Shown: positions 9,303 to 19,168 of the stretch, in pieces | Numbering within the stretch: the first letter of the stretch is position 1 | Layout of the letters: every line of letters begins with the position of its first letter | From: an uncultured Candidatus Actinomarina sp. | GTDB lineage: Bacteria > Actinomycetota > Acidimicrobiia > Actinomarinales > Actinomarinaceae | Assembly (NCBI GenBank): GCA_902533795.1 | Contig: CACAND010000003.1 | Location: 24,617-88,616 of the forward strand | DNA length: 64,000 nt | Reading direction: 5' to 3' | Notes under the pieces: model-generated | The model's database searches: none | What the model was told of the DNA's origin: nothing | What the model saw: the letters and a program-made list of their open reading frames with translations, nothing else | Program-made: the position numbers and the translations under genes

Positions 9303-10234
9303 TATTTTTTTGGAAAAACTTCTAATATTTTTGACACTATAGGGTTCCTCACAATATCAGAATTTTCAAATTCCATTACTGATATTTCATCAATATTTGA
9401 AAGAGCTTTTCTTGTTCTTTTAAGTCCAGAGTTGTCTGTATTATAAAGATCTATTTGAGATTCATCACCAGTGATAATAACTTTTGAGTTCTCTCCTAGC
9501 CTTGTTAAAAACATTTTAATTTGACCTGATGTTGCATTTTGGGCTTCATCAAGAATAATGCAAGCATTATTCAATGTTCTACCTCTCATATATGCAAGAG
9601 GAACTATTTCTATATTTCTTTTTTCAATGAGATACTCTAAGTTTTCATTTCCAAAAAAGTATTCAAGTGAATCAAATAAAGGTACTAAGTAAGGATCAAT
9701 TTTTTGTGATAAATCACCTGGTAGAAATCCTAATTTTTCACCAGCTTCAACTGCAGGTCTTGTCAAAACAATCTTTTTGATTACATCTTCTGAATACAGT
9801 TTTACTGCACTTGCTACTGCCAAAAAAGTCTTACCCGTTCCTGCAGGACCAACTCCAAAGGTTACTGTAGAATTCATGATTGTCTCTATGTACTTATATT
9901 GACTTACATTTTTAACTTTTATAGATTTATTATTTGTGATATTAATTGTGCTTAATTTTTTATTATCGCCATTTAATGAACCGTTCATATTCATTAATAG
10001 TTCTATGTCTGGAATCTCAATTGATTGTTTATTTTGGTTTAAGGTGATCATTTCATCAATCAAACTTAAGAGTTTATCTATATTATTTTGATTTCCATCT
10101 AAGTAGAGAATATTTCCTCTCGCATTTATCTTTACATTTGGGAATATTTTTTTTAAGTATTTTAAATTACTATCGTTTATGCCGAATAAATTCAGTAACT
10201 CAACATCTGTAGGAATAACTTTTTCTACTACCAT
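9302..10234 (-). CDS. phoH: PhoH-like ATPase
   Basis: A 310-residue P-loop ATPase. Walker A is GPAGTGKT (129-136), Walker B is CIILDEAQNA, and the PhoH-type RGRTLNNA precedes it. The ~110 N-terminal residues resemble the KH-like RNA-binding region that precedes the ATPase in Gram-positive PhoH. PhoH proteins are linked to RNA metabolism and often sit next to ybeY, as here, but their exact reaction is unsettled. It overlaps the HIT gene by 7 bp and pgpH by one base. Confidence 0.93.
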   Translation of the reverse strand: MVVEKVIPTDVELLNLFGINDSNLKYLKKIFPNVKINARGNILYLDGNQNNIDKLLSLIDEMITLNQNKQSIEIPDIELLMNMNGSLNGDNKKLSTINITNNKSIKVKNVSQYKYIETIMNSTVTFGVGPAGTGKTFLAVASAVKLYSEDVIKKIVLTRPAVEAGEKLGFLPGDLSQKIDPYLVPLFDSLEYFFGNENLEYLIEKRNIEIVPLAYMRGRTLNNACIILDEAQNATSGQIKMFLTRLGENSKVIITGDESQIDLYNTDNSGLKRTRKALSNIDEISVMEFENSDIVRNPIVSKILEVFPKK

Positions 10235-10566
10235 TTTAGTTTTTCTCCACCAATTAGATGAAGATGTATATGATAAACAGTCTGACCTCCATCATCATTT
10301 GTATTAAATATTAATCTATATCCACTTTCATTTATCTCATATTCTTTAGCTAATTTCTTTGCTACTTGGAACATCTTTCCAATTAATAATGTGTCTTCAT
10401 CGGAAACATCATTTATAGTATTAATTCTCTTTTTTGGGATTATCAATAAATGAACAGGTGCAATTGGGTTAATATCTTTAATTGAAAATATATCTTCATC
10501 TTCATAAATTATTTCCGATTCTAATTCTTTATCAAGAATCATCTCAAATATTGATTTTTCTTCCAT
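10228..10566 (-). CDS. HIT family nucleotide-binding hydrolase
   Basis: A 112-residue HIT domain protein with the histidine triad HIHLHLI at 99-105; the middle His of the triad is the catalytic nucleophile in the family. Members of the Hint/PKCI branch hydrolyse phosphoramidate bonds on adenosine nucleotides. Its place between rsmE and phoH is the usual actinobacterial one. The physiological substrate is unknown. Confidence 0.93.
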   Translation of the reverse strand: MEEKSIFEMILDKELESEIIYEDEDIFSIKDINPIAPVHLLIIPKKRINTINDVSDEDTLLIGKMFQVAKKLAKEYEINESGYRLIFNTNDDGGQTVYHIHLHLIGGEKLKW

Positions 10567-10574
10567 AATTTATT

Positions 10575-11207
10575 TTACATCAATAAGGATACACCAAGTA
10601 TTGATGCGGTTTCCGTTCTAAGGGTAAAATCAGCAATTTTTGAAATATAATCAAATTTTTCAATTTCTTTATCCGACCACCCTCCTTCAGGACCAATAGC
10701 AATATCTTTTTGATCTAAATTGTTTTTTATATTCTCACCAGATATGTCAAAAGCATGTTTAAATTTCTTGAAATCCAATTTATCAACTAAATATATTTTC
10801 GGTTTAAAAGCATTTCCAGATTGCTCTACAGCAGAAATAGACCATTTTTCTAATTTTTCGCTATTTATTTTTAATTTCTGGGAACGTTCGGTTGGACCTA
10901 TGGAAATTGAATTAACAGAAAGTTCGGTAAGTTTTTCGATAATAAAACGTAATCTTTCTTTATCTTGAATAATTGAAATAAAAATATTTAAATCACTCTT
11001 TCTTAAAAATATTTCATTGGATTCGACTGAAATATTTTTATTAGATAAATTACCTGTATAAATCTTTCCTTTTCCATTTGAAATTTTAACCTTAGTGTCA
11101 TCCTTAATTCTTAAAACATTTTTTAAATGATGATGCTTTTCAGTGTCAAGAGCAAAGATAGTATCATTATCAGAAATCTTTGCATTGTAAATTGTAGGAA
11201 TATGCAT
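10575..11207 (-). CDS. rsmE: 16S rRNA m3U1498 methyltransferase RsmE
   Basis: A 210-residue SPOUT methyltransferase that would methylate N3 of U1498 in 16S rRNA. The SAM-binding knot is shown by AIGPEGGWSDKEI near 171-183 and a C-terminal LRTETASILGVSLL. The N-terminal PUA-like segment is shortened: the protein is about 30 residues smaller than typical RsmE. It ends 8 bp before the HIT gene and starts one base from the lepA stop, so it is part of the lepA operon. Confidence 0.9.
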   Translation of the reverse strand: MHIPTIYNAKISDNDTIFALDTEKHHHLKNVLRIKDDTKVKISNGKGKIYTGNLSNKNISVESNEIFLRKSDLNIFISIIQDKERLRFIIEKLTELSVNSISIGPTERSQKLKINSEKLEKWSISAVEQSGNAFKPKIYLVDKLDFKKFKHAFDISGENIKNNLDQKDIAIGPEGGWSDKEIEKFDYISKIADFTLRTETASILGVSLLM

Positions 11208-11208
11208 A

Positions 11209-12987
11209 CTATTGTTTCAAGAATTCTTTAAATGCTTCTTTTGGAACTTCTACACTTCCAATATTTCGCATCTTCTTTTTTCCTTCTTTTTGTTTTTCAA
11301 GCAATTTCCTTTTTCTGGTAACGTCTCCACCATAAAGTTTGGCGGTAACATCTTTTCTTAGGGCTTTAACAGTTTCTCTGGATAATATTCTTGATCCAAT
11401 TGCTGCTTGAATTGGAATGTCAAATTGTTGACGAGGTATTAATTCAGCCAACTTTTTTACTCTATTTCTTCCAATAAAATCTGCACTTTCTTTTGATAGA
11501 ATTGAGCTAAAAGAATCTACAACCATTCCATTGACTAAGATATCAAGTTTAACTAAATTTCCATCTTCAAAATCAAGAATCTTGTAATCAATAGAAGCAA
11601 AACCTTGAGAAATTGATTTCAGGGTATCGTAAAATCCAGAGACAAGTTCAAGTAAAGGAATTTTATATTTAAGTTTTACCATTGTTGTGCTTAAGTAACT
11701 TAAATCTTCTTGAACTCCCCTCTTATCATTTAGCAAAGTCATAATTGATCCAAGATATTCTTTAGGAAACAATAAATCTACTTCGCAAACTCTTTCTTGA
11801 AGTTTTTTGATATCAGTGTATTCATCAAGTATTGAAGGATTCCTTATTACTCTTTCTTCATCATTGTTTCTAATCATCTTAAACTCAACGGAAGGCGGGG
11901 TAACAATCAAAGATAAATCAAATTCTCTTTCTAATCTTTCAATAACTATCTCGAGATGCAACAATCCCAAGAAACCACATCTAAATCCAAATCCAAATGC
12001 TGAGGAAGTCTCTGGTTCAAAAACAAAACTTGCATCGTTGAGGACATATTTATCTAATGATTCTCTTAATTTGGTAAATTCGTCAGAATCTGAAGGAAAA
12101 ATACTTGAAAATACAGTTGGTTGAGACTCCTCATATTCTGATAATATAATTGGTTTTTCATCGTCTCCTGCAACTAAAGTATCTCCAACTCTGATTTGAG
12201 ATAAATCTTTTGCTCCTGTCACAATATAGCCAACTTCTCCAAATTTTAAATTATCTGATTTTTTTGGATTAAGGTCAAAATACCCCAACTCATTTGTATC
12301 AAATTTAAAACCTGAATTTACAAGTTTTAAATTCATTTCCTTTTTTATTTCACCACCAAATACTCTTACTGAAGCTACAACTCCTTTATAAGAATCGAAA
12401 TATGAGTCAAAAATTAATGCATTCACTTTCTCAGATTTTTCTTCAGGTGGGGTAATTAAGTTTGGAATTTCATTGATAAGGTCCTCCACTCCTTTTCCTG
12501 TTTTAGCTGAAATATTAAATATTTCTTCATCATTTGAACCTATAAGATTATGTATTTGTTGTGAGACATTATGAATATCTGCATCTACAGAGTCTATTTT
12601 GTTGATCACAGGAATAATATCAAGTCCAGCTTCAATCGCTGCGTAAGAATGCGCAAAAGTTTGAGCTTGAACTCCTTTTGTTCCATCTACCAATAAGATA
12701 GCTCCATCGCAAGCAATTAATGCTCTTGATACCTCATAAGAAAAGTCAACATGACCAGGAGTGTCGATTAGGTTTATAATCAAATCGTCAAAGATTAATC
12801 TTATCGGTTGAGATTTGATGGTAATTCCACGCTCTCTTTCAAGATCCATATTGTCCAAAATTTGGTCATTATGATCTCCTCGGGTGATTAATCCAGATAA
12901 TTCTATTAATCTGTCAGCTAAAGTAGATTTACCATGATCTACATGAGCAATAATAGAAATATTTCTTATATTTTTATTTGTTAACAT
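11209..12987 (-). CDS. lepA: Translation elongation factor 4 (LepA)
   Basis: A 592-residue translational GTPase close to the usual 600. G1 is AHVDHGKST, G3 is DTPGHVDFSYEV and G4 is NKID; the LepA-specific C-terminal domain ends with KKKMRNIGSVEVPKEAF. LepA acts on the ribosome in elongation or initiation quality control. It is first in the leftward run lepA-rsmE-HIT-phoH-pgpH-ybeY-uppS-glyS-dnaG and faces rpsT across a 39-bp divergent gap that must hold both promoters. A TAACTT box lies 7 nt from its ATG, compatible with a leaderless start. Confidence 0.97.
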   Translation of the reverse strand: MLTNKNIRNISIIAHVDHGKSTLADRLIELSGLITRGDHNDQILDNMDLERERGITIKSQPIRLIFDDLIINLIDTPGHVDFSYEVSRALIACDGAILLVDGTKGVQAQTFAHSYAAIEAGLDIIPVINKIDSVDADIHNVSQQIHNLIGSNDEEIFNISAKTGKGVEDLINEIPNLITPPEEKSEKVNALIFDSYFDSYKGVVASVRVFGGEIKKEMNLKLVNSGFKFDTNELGYFDLNPKKSDNLKFGEVGYIVTGAKDLSQIRVGDTLVAGDDEKPIILSEYEESQPTVFSSIFPSDSDEFTKLRESLDKYVLNDASFVFEPETSSAFGFGFRCGFLGLLHLEIVIERLEREFDLSLIVTPPSVEFKMIRNNDEERVIRNPSILDEYTDIKKLQERVCEVDLLFPKEYLGSIMTLLNDKRGVQEDLSYLSTTMVKLKYKIPLLELVSGFYDTLKSISQGFASIDYKILDFEDGNLVKLDILVNGMVVDSFSSILSKESADFIGRNRVKKLAELIPRQQFDIPIQAAIGSRILSRETVKALRKDVTAKLYGGDVTRKRKLLEKQKEGKKKMRNIGSVEVPKEAFKEFLKQ

Positions 12988-13026
12988 CTTTAATAAGTTA
13001 TTATCTTATATACCAAGAGGTTTTAG

Positions 13027-13263
13027 ATGGCAAATATTAGTTCTCAAAAAAAAAGAATAAGACAAGACGAAAAGAAAAACCTTAGAAATAAGGACAAAAA
13101 GACAGCTCTTCGTTCGTCTATAAAAGCAATTTTAAATTCTGAAGGTACAGTTGAAAAAGATATGAAAGATACTGTTATCAGAAATCTTGACAGAGCCTAT
13201 ACAAATGGAATAGTCACTAAAAACTTTAGAGATAGAAATAAATCAAAAATTTCAAAATTGTAG
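13027..13263 (+). CDS. rpsT: 30S ribosomal protein S20
   Basis: A 78-residue, lysine/arginine-rich S20: ANISSQKKRIRQDEKKNLRN at the N-terminus and an AL-RSSIKAI helix are typical. It binds 16S rRNA. The start follows an AGAGG Shine-Dalgarno 7-8 bases upstream. It is divergent from lepA and its last 12 bp overlap the convergent holA candidate. The holA-rpsT-lepA association is conserved in Actinobacteria, although there the genes normally share a direction. Confidence 0.95.
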   Translation: MANISSQKKRIRQDEKKNLRNKDKKTALRSSIKAILNSEGTVEKDMKDTVIRNLDRAYTNGIVTKNFRDRNKSKISKL

Positions 13264-13929
13264 AATATTTTTTATAGATACGATAAATCTTTTTGCATTT
13301 TCTTCACTGTATTTAGAATCAGAATTCAGTTTTTCTATTTTATATATCATTGCTAAAGATTTACTAATATCGTTTGAAGATAATTTATTTTTTCTTTTTT
13401 CCGCAAGTTCATATTTATAATCAATTTTTTCGGACAAAAGCCCTGATGCTTCGTCTTGCTCGTATTTGCTTAGTAATGAAATCCTTTGTAATTCTTTATT
13501 GAAATAGGACAGGAACTGTCTAAAAACCATTTCACTAATACAAAATTTGTCCAAAATTTCATTTGTAATTTTTTTTTGTTTAGAAAAAATAATATTTACA
13601 AGATCCCATGGATAAATATCTACATTTTTCTTTTTGTCTGGAAAAAATGTTTGAATAAGACTTGAAACTTCAGAGAATGATTTTAAATTTGATTTTTTAA
13701 CTTGAAATATGTATTTATCATCAAAGTTGTAATTTAATTTTTTTAACTCGTTATAAGTAAGAAATTCATCATCGACAAATTGATAGCTTTCATTTTTAAA
13801 AAGAGCTGCATTATTACTCTCAATAAATTCATTCTTGGATATTGAAATAATATTTTCATCACTATCTATCTCTGACTTAATTTCATTTATATCTGAAATC
13901 AAGGCTTCGGCTATTATTAATTTTGTCAC
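13252..13929 (-). CDS. holA: Putative DNA polymerase III delta subunit, strongly shortened
   Basis: A 225-residue protein of low similarity to anything I can recognise by sequence alone. The call rests mainly on position: holA lies between leuS and rpsT-lepA in many Actinobacteria. It is about two thirds of the usual 310-340 residues. The middle part (DKYIFQVKKSNLK ... FFPDKKKNVDIYPWDLVNIIF) and the helical C-terminal half are compatible with the delta fold, which loads the sliding clamp and lacks a Walker A. It starts at a GTG directly after the leuS stop and overlaps rpsT by 12 bp. It could be an unrelated lineage-specific protein. Confidence 0.4.
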   Translation of the reverse strand: MTKLIIAEALISDINEIKSEIDSDENIISISKNEFIESNNAALFKNESYQFVDDEFLTYNELKKLNYNFDDKYIFQVKKSNLKSFSEVSSLIQTFFPDKKKNVDIYPWDLVNIIFSKQKKITNEILDKFCISEMVFRQFLSYFNKELQRISLLSKYEQDEASGLLSEKIDYKYELAEKRKNKLSSNDISKSLAMIYKIEKLNSDSKYSEENAKRFIVSIKNILQF

Positions 13930-16368
13930 TTATTGCACTACATTAATTATTTTGTCTTTAATAAAAATTATTTTTTTTGCTTCTTTAAAGTTTATATCGA
14001 AATTACTTTCACACAGTGTAATTGCATCATCTTCTTCAATTCCTGTTTCAACCATAATTGCATGCTTTTTTTTACCATTTATTTGTACAACTAATTCATA
14101 CATAGGGTTCTCTAATTTTGAATCATCAAAATTTGCCCATTTCTCAATACTTATATCACTGTCAAAATAACTTTCATAAATTTCAGATGCCATATGCGGA
14201 GACATAGGATATAAAAGTATAAGTATATTTTTTATGAGTACATCTTTTAGTTCTTTTGGCAAAATAGAGTCATGTTTTAAATATTCACTAAGGTCATTAT
14301 TAAATTTCATTAAATCAGATACAGCAGTATTAAATTCAAACTTTTCAAAATGTTGGGTAACAGATTTAATAGTCTGATTTATTTTTCTTTCTAAGGACTT
14401 ATCATCCTCACTTAATTCTTTTTCTATATCTTCTTGATTTATGATTTTTAATAAGTTGTCCCATAGTTTATTTAAAAATCTTTTAGTACCCTCGATGCCT
14501 CCATCATTCCATTCAACGCCATCGCTTGGAGGTGCCATAAACAAAATATATAATCTTAGCGCGTCAGCTCCATGTGTTGCAAAATATTCTTCGGGGTCTA
14601 CAATATTACCTTTAGATTTTGACATTTTTGCCCCTCCAAAATTTATCATGCCTTGAGAAAATAAATTGTGAAAAGGTTCATCAATAGTCATTAGGCCAAG
14701 ATCGCGAAGGGCTTTGACAAAAAATCGAGAATACAATAAATGTAGAATTGCATGCTCTACTCCACCAATATACTGATCAACCGGTAACCACTCATTAATA
14801 AAGTTAGAATTAAAAGGTTCTTTTTCATTCTTAGGATCTAAAAACCTCATGTAATACCAGGAAGAATCTACAAAAGTATCCATGGTGTCAGTTTCACGAA
14901 GAGCTTTTTTAGAACATTTTGGACAATCAGTTTCAACAAATTCTTTGCTCTTGGACAATGGAGATCCATCTGTATTTATATAATCTTTAATTTCTGGAAG
15001 TAATACTGGTAAATTTTCATATTTTTCTGGTAATAATCCACAATCTTCACAATTGATTAATGGAATTGGACAGCCCCAATACCTCTGTCTACTGATTAAC
15101 CAATCTCTCAAACGATATGTTGTTTTCTCATCGCCAATCTTATTTTTTATTAAAAATTTATTTATCTTTTTACTTGCTTCTTCATGAGAGCTCAAATCAT
15201 TGAACTCTCCAGAATTAATAAGGACTCCATTACCAGTAAAGGCTTCCTTGTCTACATTTATTGTTTTTTCTTTATCTATAATTACCTGTCTAATTTCAAT
15301 ATCGTATTTTTTTGCGAATTCATAATCTCTTTCATCGTGAGCTGGAACCGCCATAATGGCACCGGTTCCATAGTTCACAAGAACATAGTCTGCTATCCAT
15401 AAAGGCACTTCCTCATTTGTGATTGGATTTAAAACTTTCAAAGTGGTATCCACTCCAGTTTTTTCTTTTGTAATAGACATTCTCTCGAATTCTGACTTAT
15501 TTACAATTGAGTCTAAATAATTTTGTATCTCATCTTTTTTATCAGATTGTTCTTTAATCTGATTGATTAATTCGTGCTCAGGAGATATAACAGCAAAAGT
15601 CATCCCAAACAATGTATCAGGTCTTGTTGTGAAAACATCAAAAGTAAGGTCTGTTCCAATTATGTTTAATTCAAACTGAGAGCCTTCAGATTTTCCAATC
15701 CAGTTTCTTTGCATTGTTTTCACATTTTCTGGCCAATCACCAATCTCATCAAGGCCTTGTAATAATTCTTCAGAATATTCGGATATCTTTAGAAACCATT
15801 GGTTTAAATTTTTTGGCTCAACAGCTGTATCACATCTCTCACAAGAGCCTTCTATAACTTGTTCATTAGCTAAAACTGTTCTGCATGAATTACACCAATT
15901 TACTGGTGCGTCCTCCTTGTAAGCTAAATCATTTTCAAACAACTTTATAAATAGATATTGAGTCCATTTGTAATAATCAACAGAGTGGGCTGCAACTTCC
16001 CTATCCCAATCATATAAAGAACCTAATCTGATAATTTGAGATTTCATATTTGCAATTCTTTCTTCTGTAAATTCTCTTGGATGAATACCAGTTTTAATTG
16101 CTGCATTTTCGGCGGGAAGACCAAATGAATCCCAGCCCATAGGAGATAAAACATTGAAGCCATTCATTTGTTTAAATCTAGTGATAACATCTCCAATGGT
16201 GTAATTTCTAATATGCCCCATATGAAGATCACCAGATGGATAAGGGTACATGCATAAATTATAAAATTTTGGTTTGTCAGATTTTAAGTCACACTTAACA
16301 GTTTCACTATTTTCCCAGTGATCTTGCCATTTCTTTTCTATTTTTTTATATTCAAATTGACTGTTCAT
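13930..16368 (-). CDS. leuS: Leucyl-tRNA synthetase
   Basis: An 812-residue class I synthetase of bacterial type. The HIGH motif reads HMGH within [18 protein letters not shown], the KMSKS loop is [11 protein letters not shown], and the CP1 editing domain is present with [11 protein letters not shown] and a conserved [15 protein letters not shown]. Two CxxC pairs (CNSC and CERC; CEDC and CPKC) suggest zinc binding in inserted domains. It charges leucine on tRNA-Leu, such as the UAG species at 44.3 kb. The start overlaps the upstream glycosyltransferase gene by 17 bp. Confidence 0.97.
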   Translation of the reverse strand: MNSQFEYKKIEKKWQDHWENSETVKCDLKSDKPKFYNLCMYPYPSGDLHMGHIRNYTIGDVITRFKQMNGFNVLSPMGWDSFGLPAENAAIKTGIHPREFTEERIANMKSQIIRLGSLYDWDREVAAHSVDYYKWTQYLFIKLFENDLAYKEDAPVNWCNSCRTVLANEQVIEGSCERCDTAVEPKNLNQWFLKISEYSEELLQGLDEIGDWPENVKTMQRNWIGKSEGSQFELNIIGTDLTFDVFTTRPDTLFGMTFAVISPEHELINQIKEQSDKKDEIQNYLDSIVNKSEFERMSITKEKTGVDTTLKVLNPITNEEVPLWIADYVLVNYGTGAIMAVPAHDERDYEFAKKYDIEIRQVIIDKEKTINVDKEAFTGNGVLINSGEFNDLSSHEEASKKINKFLIKNKIGDEKTTYRLRDWLISRQRYWGCPIPLINCEDCGLLPEKYENLPVLLPEIKDYINTDGSPLSKSKEFVETDCPKCSKKALRETDTMDTFVDSSWYYMRFLDPKNEKEPFNSNFINEWLPVDQYIGGVEHAILHLLYSRFFVKALRDLGLMTIDEPFHNLFSQGMINFGGAKMSKSKGNIVDPEEYFATHGADALRLYILFMAPPSDGVEWNDGGIEGTKRFLNKLWDNLLKIINQEDIEKELSEDDKSLERKINQTIKSVTQHFEKFEFNTAVSDLMKFNNDLSEYLKHDSILPKELKDVLIKNILILLYPMSPHMASEIYESYFDSDISIEKWANFDDSKLENPMYELVVQINGKKKHAIMVETGIEEDDAITLCESNFDINFKEAKKIIFIKDKIINVVQ

Positions 16369-17458
16369 ATACTTTTACTATTTCTGGAAATATGTTTTCG
16401 ACACTAGATTTTTCCAATTTCTTTTCAATATTAATTAATTTTTCTTGTATTGATTCAGTATTGTCTTTTAAATCTTTAATAGCTAATTCTATTGAATTTG
16501 ATAACTCATTAACATTATCAAACAAATATCCTGAGTTTTCATCAATATAGTTAGTCATTGGCAAAATATTTCTTGTTATACAGATTTTTGAAAAACTCAT
16601 AGCTTCCAAAAGTACTAAACCTAAACCTTCTGAAAATGAAGGGAATACAAAAATATCAATATTCTTAAAGAATTCTTCTCTATTTTCTATGTATCCAAGA
16701 AAAGTTATTTTTTTGATATTTTCTTGTTCAATCATATGTCTTAATTTTTCTGTATATTCTTTCGTTCCACTGCCACCAATCATTAATTTAAAATTAAGTG
16801 ATTTAAGTGTGTCTGAATTTAATGCGTTTATAAGATCTTCTATTCCTTTGTTAACATTTAATCTTCCAAGAAACCCGAGAGTTGCAAATTCTTTTTTTTC
16901 TACACTATTGAAACTTTTAATATCTATCCAATAAGGTATGACAACAACATTTAATTCCTTATTTAATCCTTTTATCCAACTTTTTACTTCCTCAGAAATT
17001 GCGATTATTGAAGAGGCAGATTTCCATTGTTTTGAGAGTCTCTTCATAAAAAATTTTCTTAAATTGTTGCTTACAGTACCTTTTTCTAAGTATGTGTCAT
17101 ATTTCCCGTGAACGCTAACAATCCATTTACTTTTTTTTGATAAATATTTTTGAACTATATAGACCATAAAATCGCTGCGAGGTTGATGTGAATGAATAAT
17201 ATCAAATTCTTCGTTTCTGAATTTTGAATACATGGCAAAATATGAAAATAAATTAAACATCCTTGGACCCTTAAGTCTTGTTATATATACTCCATATTTA
17301 AGGAGTTCATTTTCAATAGAATAGGTTTCATCACTATCTACGCCAATTACAGTGACTTGAACATCCATATCATCATTCAACTGTGCGTTGATTAAATCCA
17401 ATAGATGCGATTCAGCACCTCCCCTATTAAGGGAGTTTATAATATGACAAATTTTCAT
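16352..17458 (-). CDS. GT4 family glycosyltransferase
   Basis: A 368-residue GT-B enzyme. The start [19 protein letters not shown] is the usual GT4 opening with the GGAE loop; the ATG at 17458 forms an ATGA overlap with the preceding stop, so it is preferred over an ATG 18 bp upstream. The C-terminal sugar-nucleotide site shows [13 protein letters not shown] and the E-x7-E motif [14 protein letters not shown]. It probably adds a sugar to a lipid-linked intermediate on the cytoplasmic face, working with the flippase and polymerase-like protein of the same block. Donor and acceptor cannot be inferred. Confidence 0.88.
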   Translation of the reverse strand: MKICHIINSLNRGGAESHLLDLINAQLNDDMDVQVTVIGVDSDETYSIENELLKYGVYITRLKGPRMFNLFSYFAMYSKFRNEEFDIIHSHQPRSDFMVYIVQKYLSKKSKWIVSVHGKYDTYLEKGTVSNNLRKFFMKRLSKQWKSASSIIAISEEVKSWIKGLNKELNVVVIPYWIDIKSFNSVEKKEFATLGFLGRLNVNKGIEDLINALNSDTLKSLNFKLMIGGSGTKEYTEKLRHMIEQENIKKITFLGYIENREEFFKNIDIFVFPSFSEGLGLVLLEAMSFSKICITRNILPMTNYIDENSGYLFDNVNELSNSIELAIKDLKDNTESIQEKLINIEKKLEKSSVENIFPEIVKVYEQSI

Positions 17459-18105
17459 AACCGTGGAGTTATCCATGTAGATTTTGGAGGAAACAATGTA
17501 TTACTATCTACAATTTCAGATACTTGTATAGGTGTAAAGTGAATAATTATTTTATCACTAGGTTGATTGTCATTATTAACTGAACTTATATACTCATTCC
17601 TAAAACACAAGTTTTTAAATGCATAAAGTTCATTAATATTCTCAATTTCATTATTAAAAAATTTAATATCATCTAAAGAAACAAAAAATTTTGAAGAGAC
17701 TTTATTTGAAAAATTGTAATTTTCTAATATTTCCACAAATTTTGTTTGTTCAATAAGTAAATATGATGGATATGAAAGAATTTGTACATCTTCAGTTGAA
17801 ATTAGTATTATCTCAACTGATTTATCAATATTATTTCTTTTCAAATATTCATATCGATGGTGACCATCTAGCAATATCATTTTCTTTCCTTTTAAATCAT
17901 TAATATTGTTAATAATTTCTAGGTTCATGTCAATCCCGAATAAAAGAGGCTCGAAAGATTCATTTATATCATTTTCAATTGGTATATTTATCTCTTCATG
18001 AGCTTTTATTTTGATAAAATCACTTTTTGAAAAATTAATTTCGAGTTTAAGACCTCTTACATCATAATTTTCAAATTTATATTCTGTGAAGTTGCTATTT
18101 TCCAT
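17455..18105 (-). CDS. Miniature DUF1015 / ParB-like serine-kinase-related protein
   Basis: About 216 residues from the ATG at 18105 (a TTG at 18114 is upstream). Three landmarks of the DUF1015 family survive: an I-K-A-H-E-E segment near 36-41, LLDGHHRYEYL (about 81-91, from the TTG) and a C-terminal [13 protein letters not shown]. Normal DUF1015 proteins have about 400 residues, so nearly half is missing. The DGHHR loop resembles the ParB/sulfiredoxin-fold free serine kinases (SerK, SbnI), and DUF1015 genes often neighbour serA/serC. Here it overlaps serC by 11 bp. A role in serine or phosphoserine metabolism is inference; no catalytic activity is proven. Confidence 0.6.
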   Translation of the reverse strand: MENSNFTEYKFENYDVRGLKLEINFSKSDFIKIKAHEEINIPIENDINESFEPLLFGIDMNLEIINNINDLKGKKMILLDGHHRYEYLKRNNIDKSVEIILISTEDVQILSYPSYLLIEQTKFVEILENYNFSNKVSSKFFVSLDDIKFFNNEIENINELYAFKNLCFRNEYISSVNNDNQPSDKIIIHFTPIQVSEIVDSNTLFPPKSTWITPRL

Positions 18106-19168
18106 TGTTAACAAAAAATTGATCTATAAATTCTGATAAGTAGTCAACCATCTCATCTGTAATTGAATTGTAAAGACTAATTCTTACTCCTCCTTCACTT
18201 CTATGTCCATTCAAACCAATTATTCCTTTTTCTCCTGCTTCCATAAGAAATTTCTTTTCCAATTCATTGTTTTCAAATTTAAAAATAATATTGGATCTAC
18301 TCTTTGAATAATCACATATAGGTAGTATTAGAAAGTCTTTATAAGAATTCAATTGTTCGTACAATCTTGATGATTGTCTGATTGATTTCTCTTCAAAATA
18401 CTTGACTCCTCCCATTTGAATCATCCAATCGGTTACAAGCTTCAAAATATATATTGAGAAGGTTGGAGGAGTATTCAATAAAGAGTTTTTTTCTACCAAT
18501 TGTCCTAAGTTAAGATATTTCGAGTTATTTTCCGAATTCAAATATTGTTTATCTCCAATGCATATTGATACACCGGGAATACCCATGTTTTTTTGAGCTC
18601 CTGCGTAAATATATGCTAAGTTATCCCATTCAAAACTATAAGAACCTATATCTGAAGACATATCAATTAGTAATGAACCATGATTTATTTTATTAAACTC
18701 TCTTAATTGAATTCCATTAATGGTCTCATTAGATGTAAGATGTAAGAAATCAATATCATCAATTTCCCATGGTTTTAGAACATAATTTTCAATTTCATCT
18801 TGTCGTACGTCAATTATCTTTGTATCTCTTATTTTTGAAAAATCATCAGCCGTATACTTACCCCAGGTTCCCGTGACTAAACATCCCATAAGTTTATTTT
18901 CTTTATCAAAGTTATTAGCAATAAAAGTATTCTGATAAGTTGCTCCCCCCTGCAAAAGAAGAGTGAAATAATCTGATGGTATATTAAAAATATTTGTCAT
19001 ATTGTTGTTGAGAGAGTTTATCAATGTTTCAAAATCTTTCGATCTATGACCAATCTCTAAAATTGACAAACCTGTGTTTTGAAAATTAGCTATCCCCTCT
19101 TGAGACTTACTAATTATCGAAGGATCTAATCTTGCTGGACCTGGGGAAAAATTATATATCTGATTCAT
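18095..19168 (-). CDS. serC: Phosphoserine aminotransferase
   Basis: A 357-residue fold-type I PLP enzyme. N-terminal NFSPGPARLDP, SILEIGHRSKDF and LLLQGGATYQN are SerC signatures; the PLP lysine lies in YAGAQKNMGIPG; RSEGGVRISLYN is at the C-terminus. It converts 3-phosphohydroxypyruvate and glutamate to phosphoserine. It lies inside a glycan-biosynthesis block, between a polymerase-like gene (17-bp overlap) and the miniature DUF1015 gene, with neither serA nor serB near. Confidence 0.94.
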   Translation of the reverse strand: MNQIYNFSPGPARLDPSIISKSQEGIANFQNTGLSILEIGHRSKDFETLINSLNNNMTNIFNIPSDYFTLLLQGGATYQNTFIANNFDKENKLMGCLVTGTWGKYTADDFSKIRDTKIIDVRQDEIENYVLKPWEIDDIDFLHLTSNETINGIQLREFNKINHGSLLIDMSSDIGSYSFEWDNLAYIYAGAQKNMGIPGVSICIGDKQYLNSENNSKYLNLGQLVEKNSLLNTPPTFSIYILKLVTDWMIQMGGVKYFEEKSIRQSSRLYEQLNSYKDFLILPICDYSKSRSNIIFKFENNELEKKFLMEAGEKGIIGLNGHRSEGGVRISLYNSITDEMVDYLSEFIDQFFVNNGK

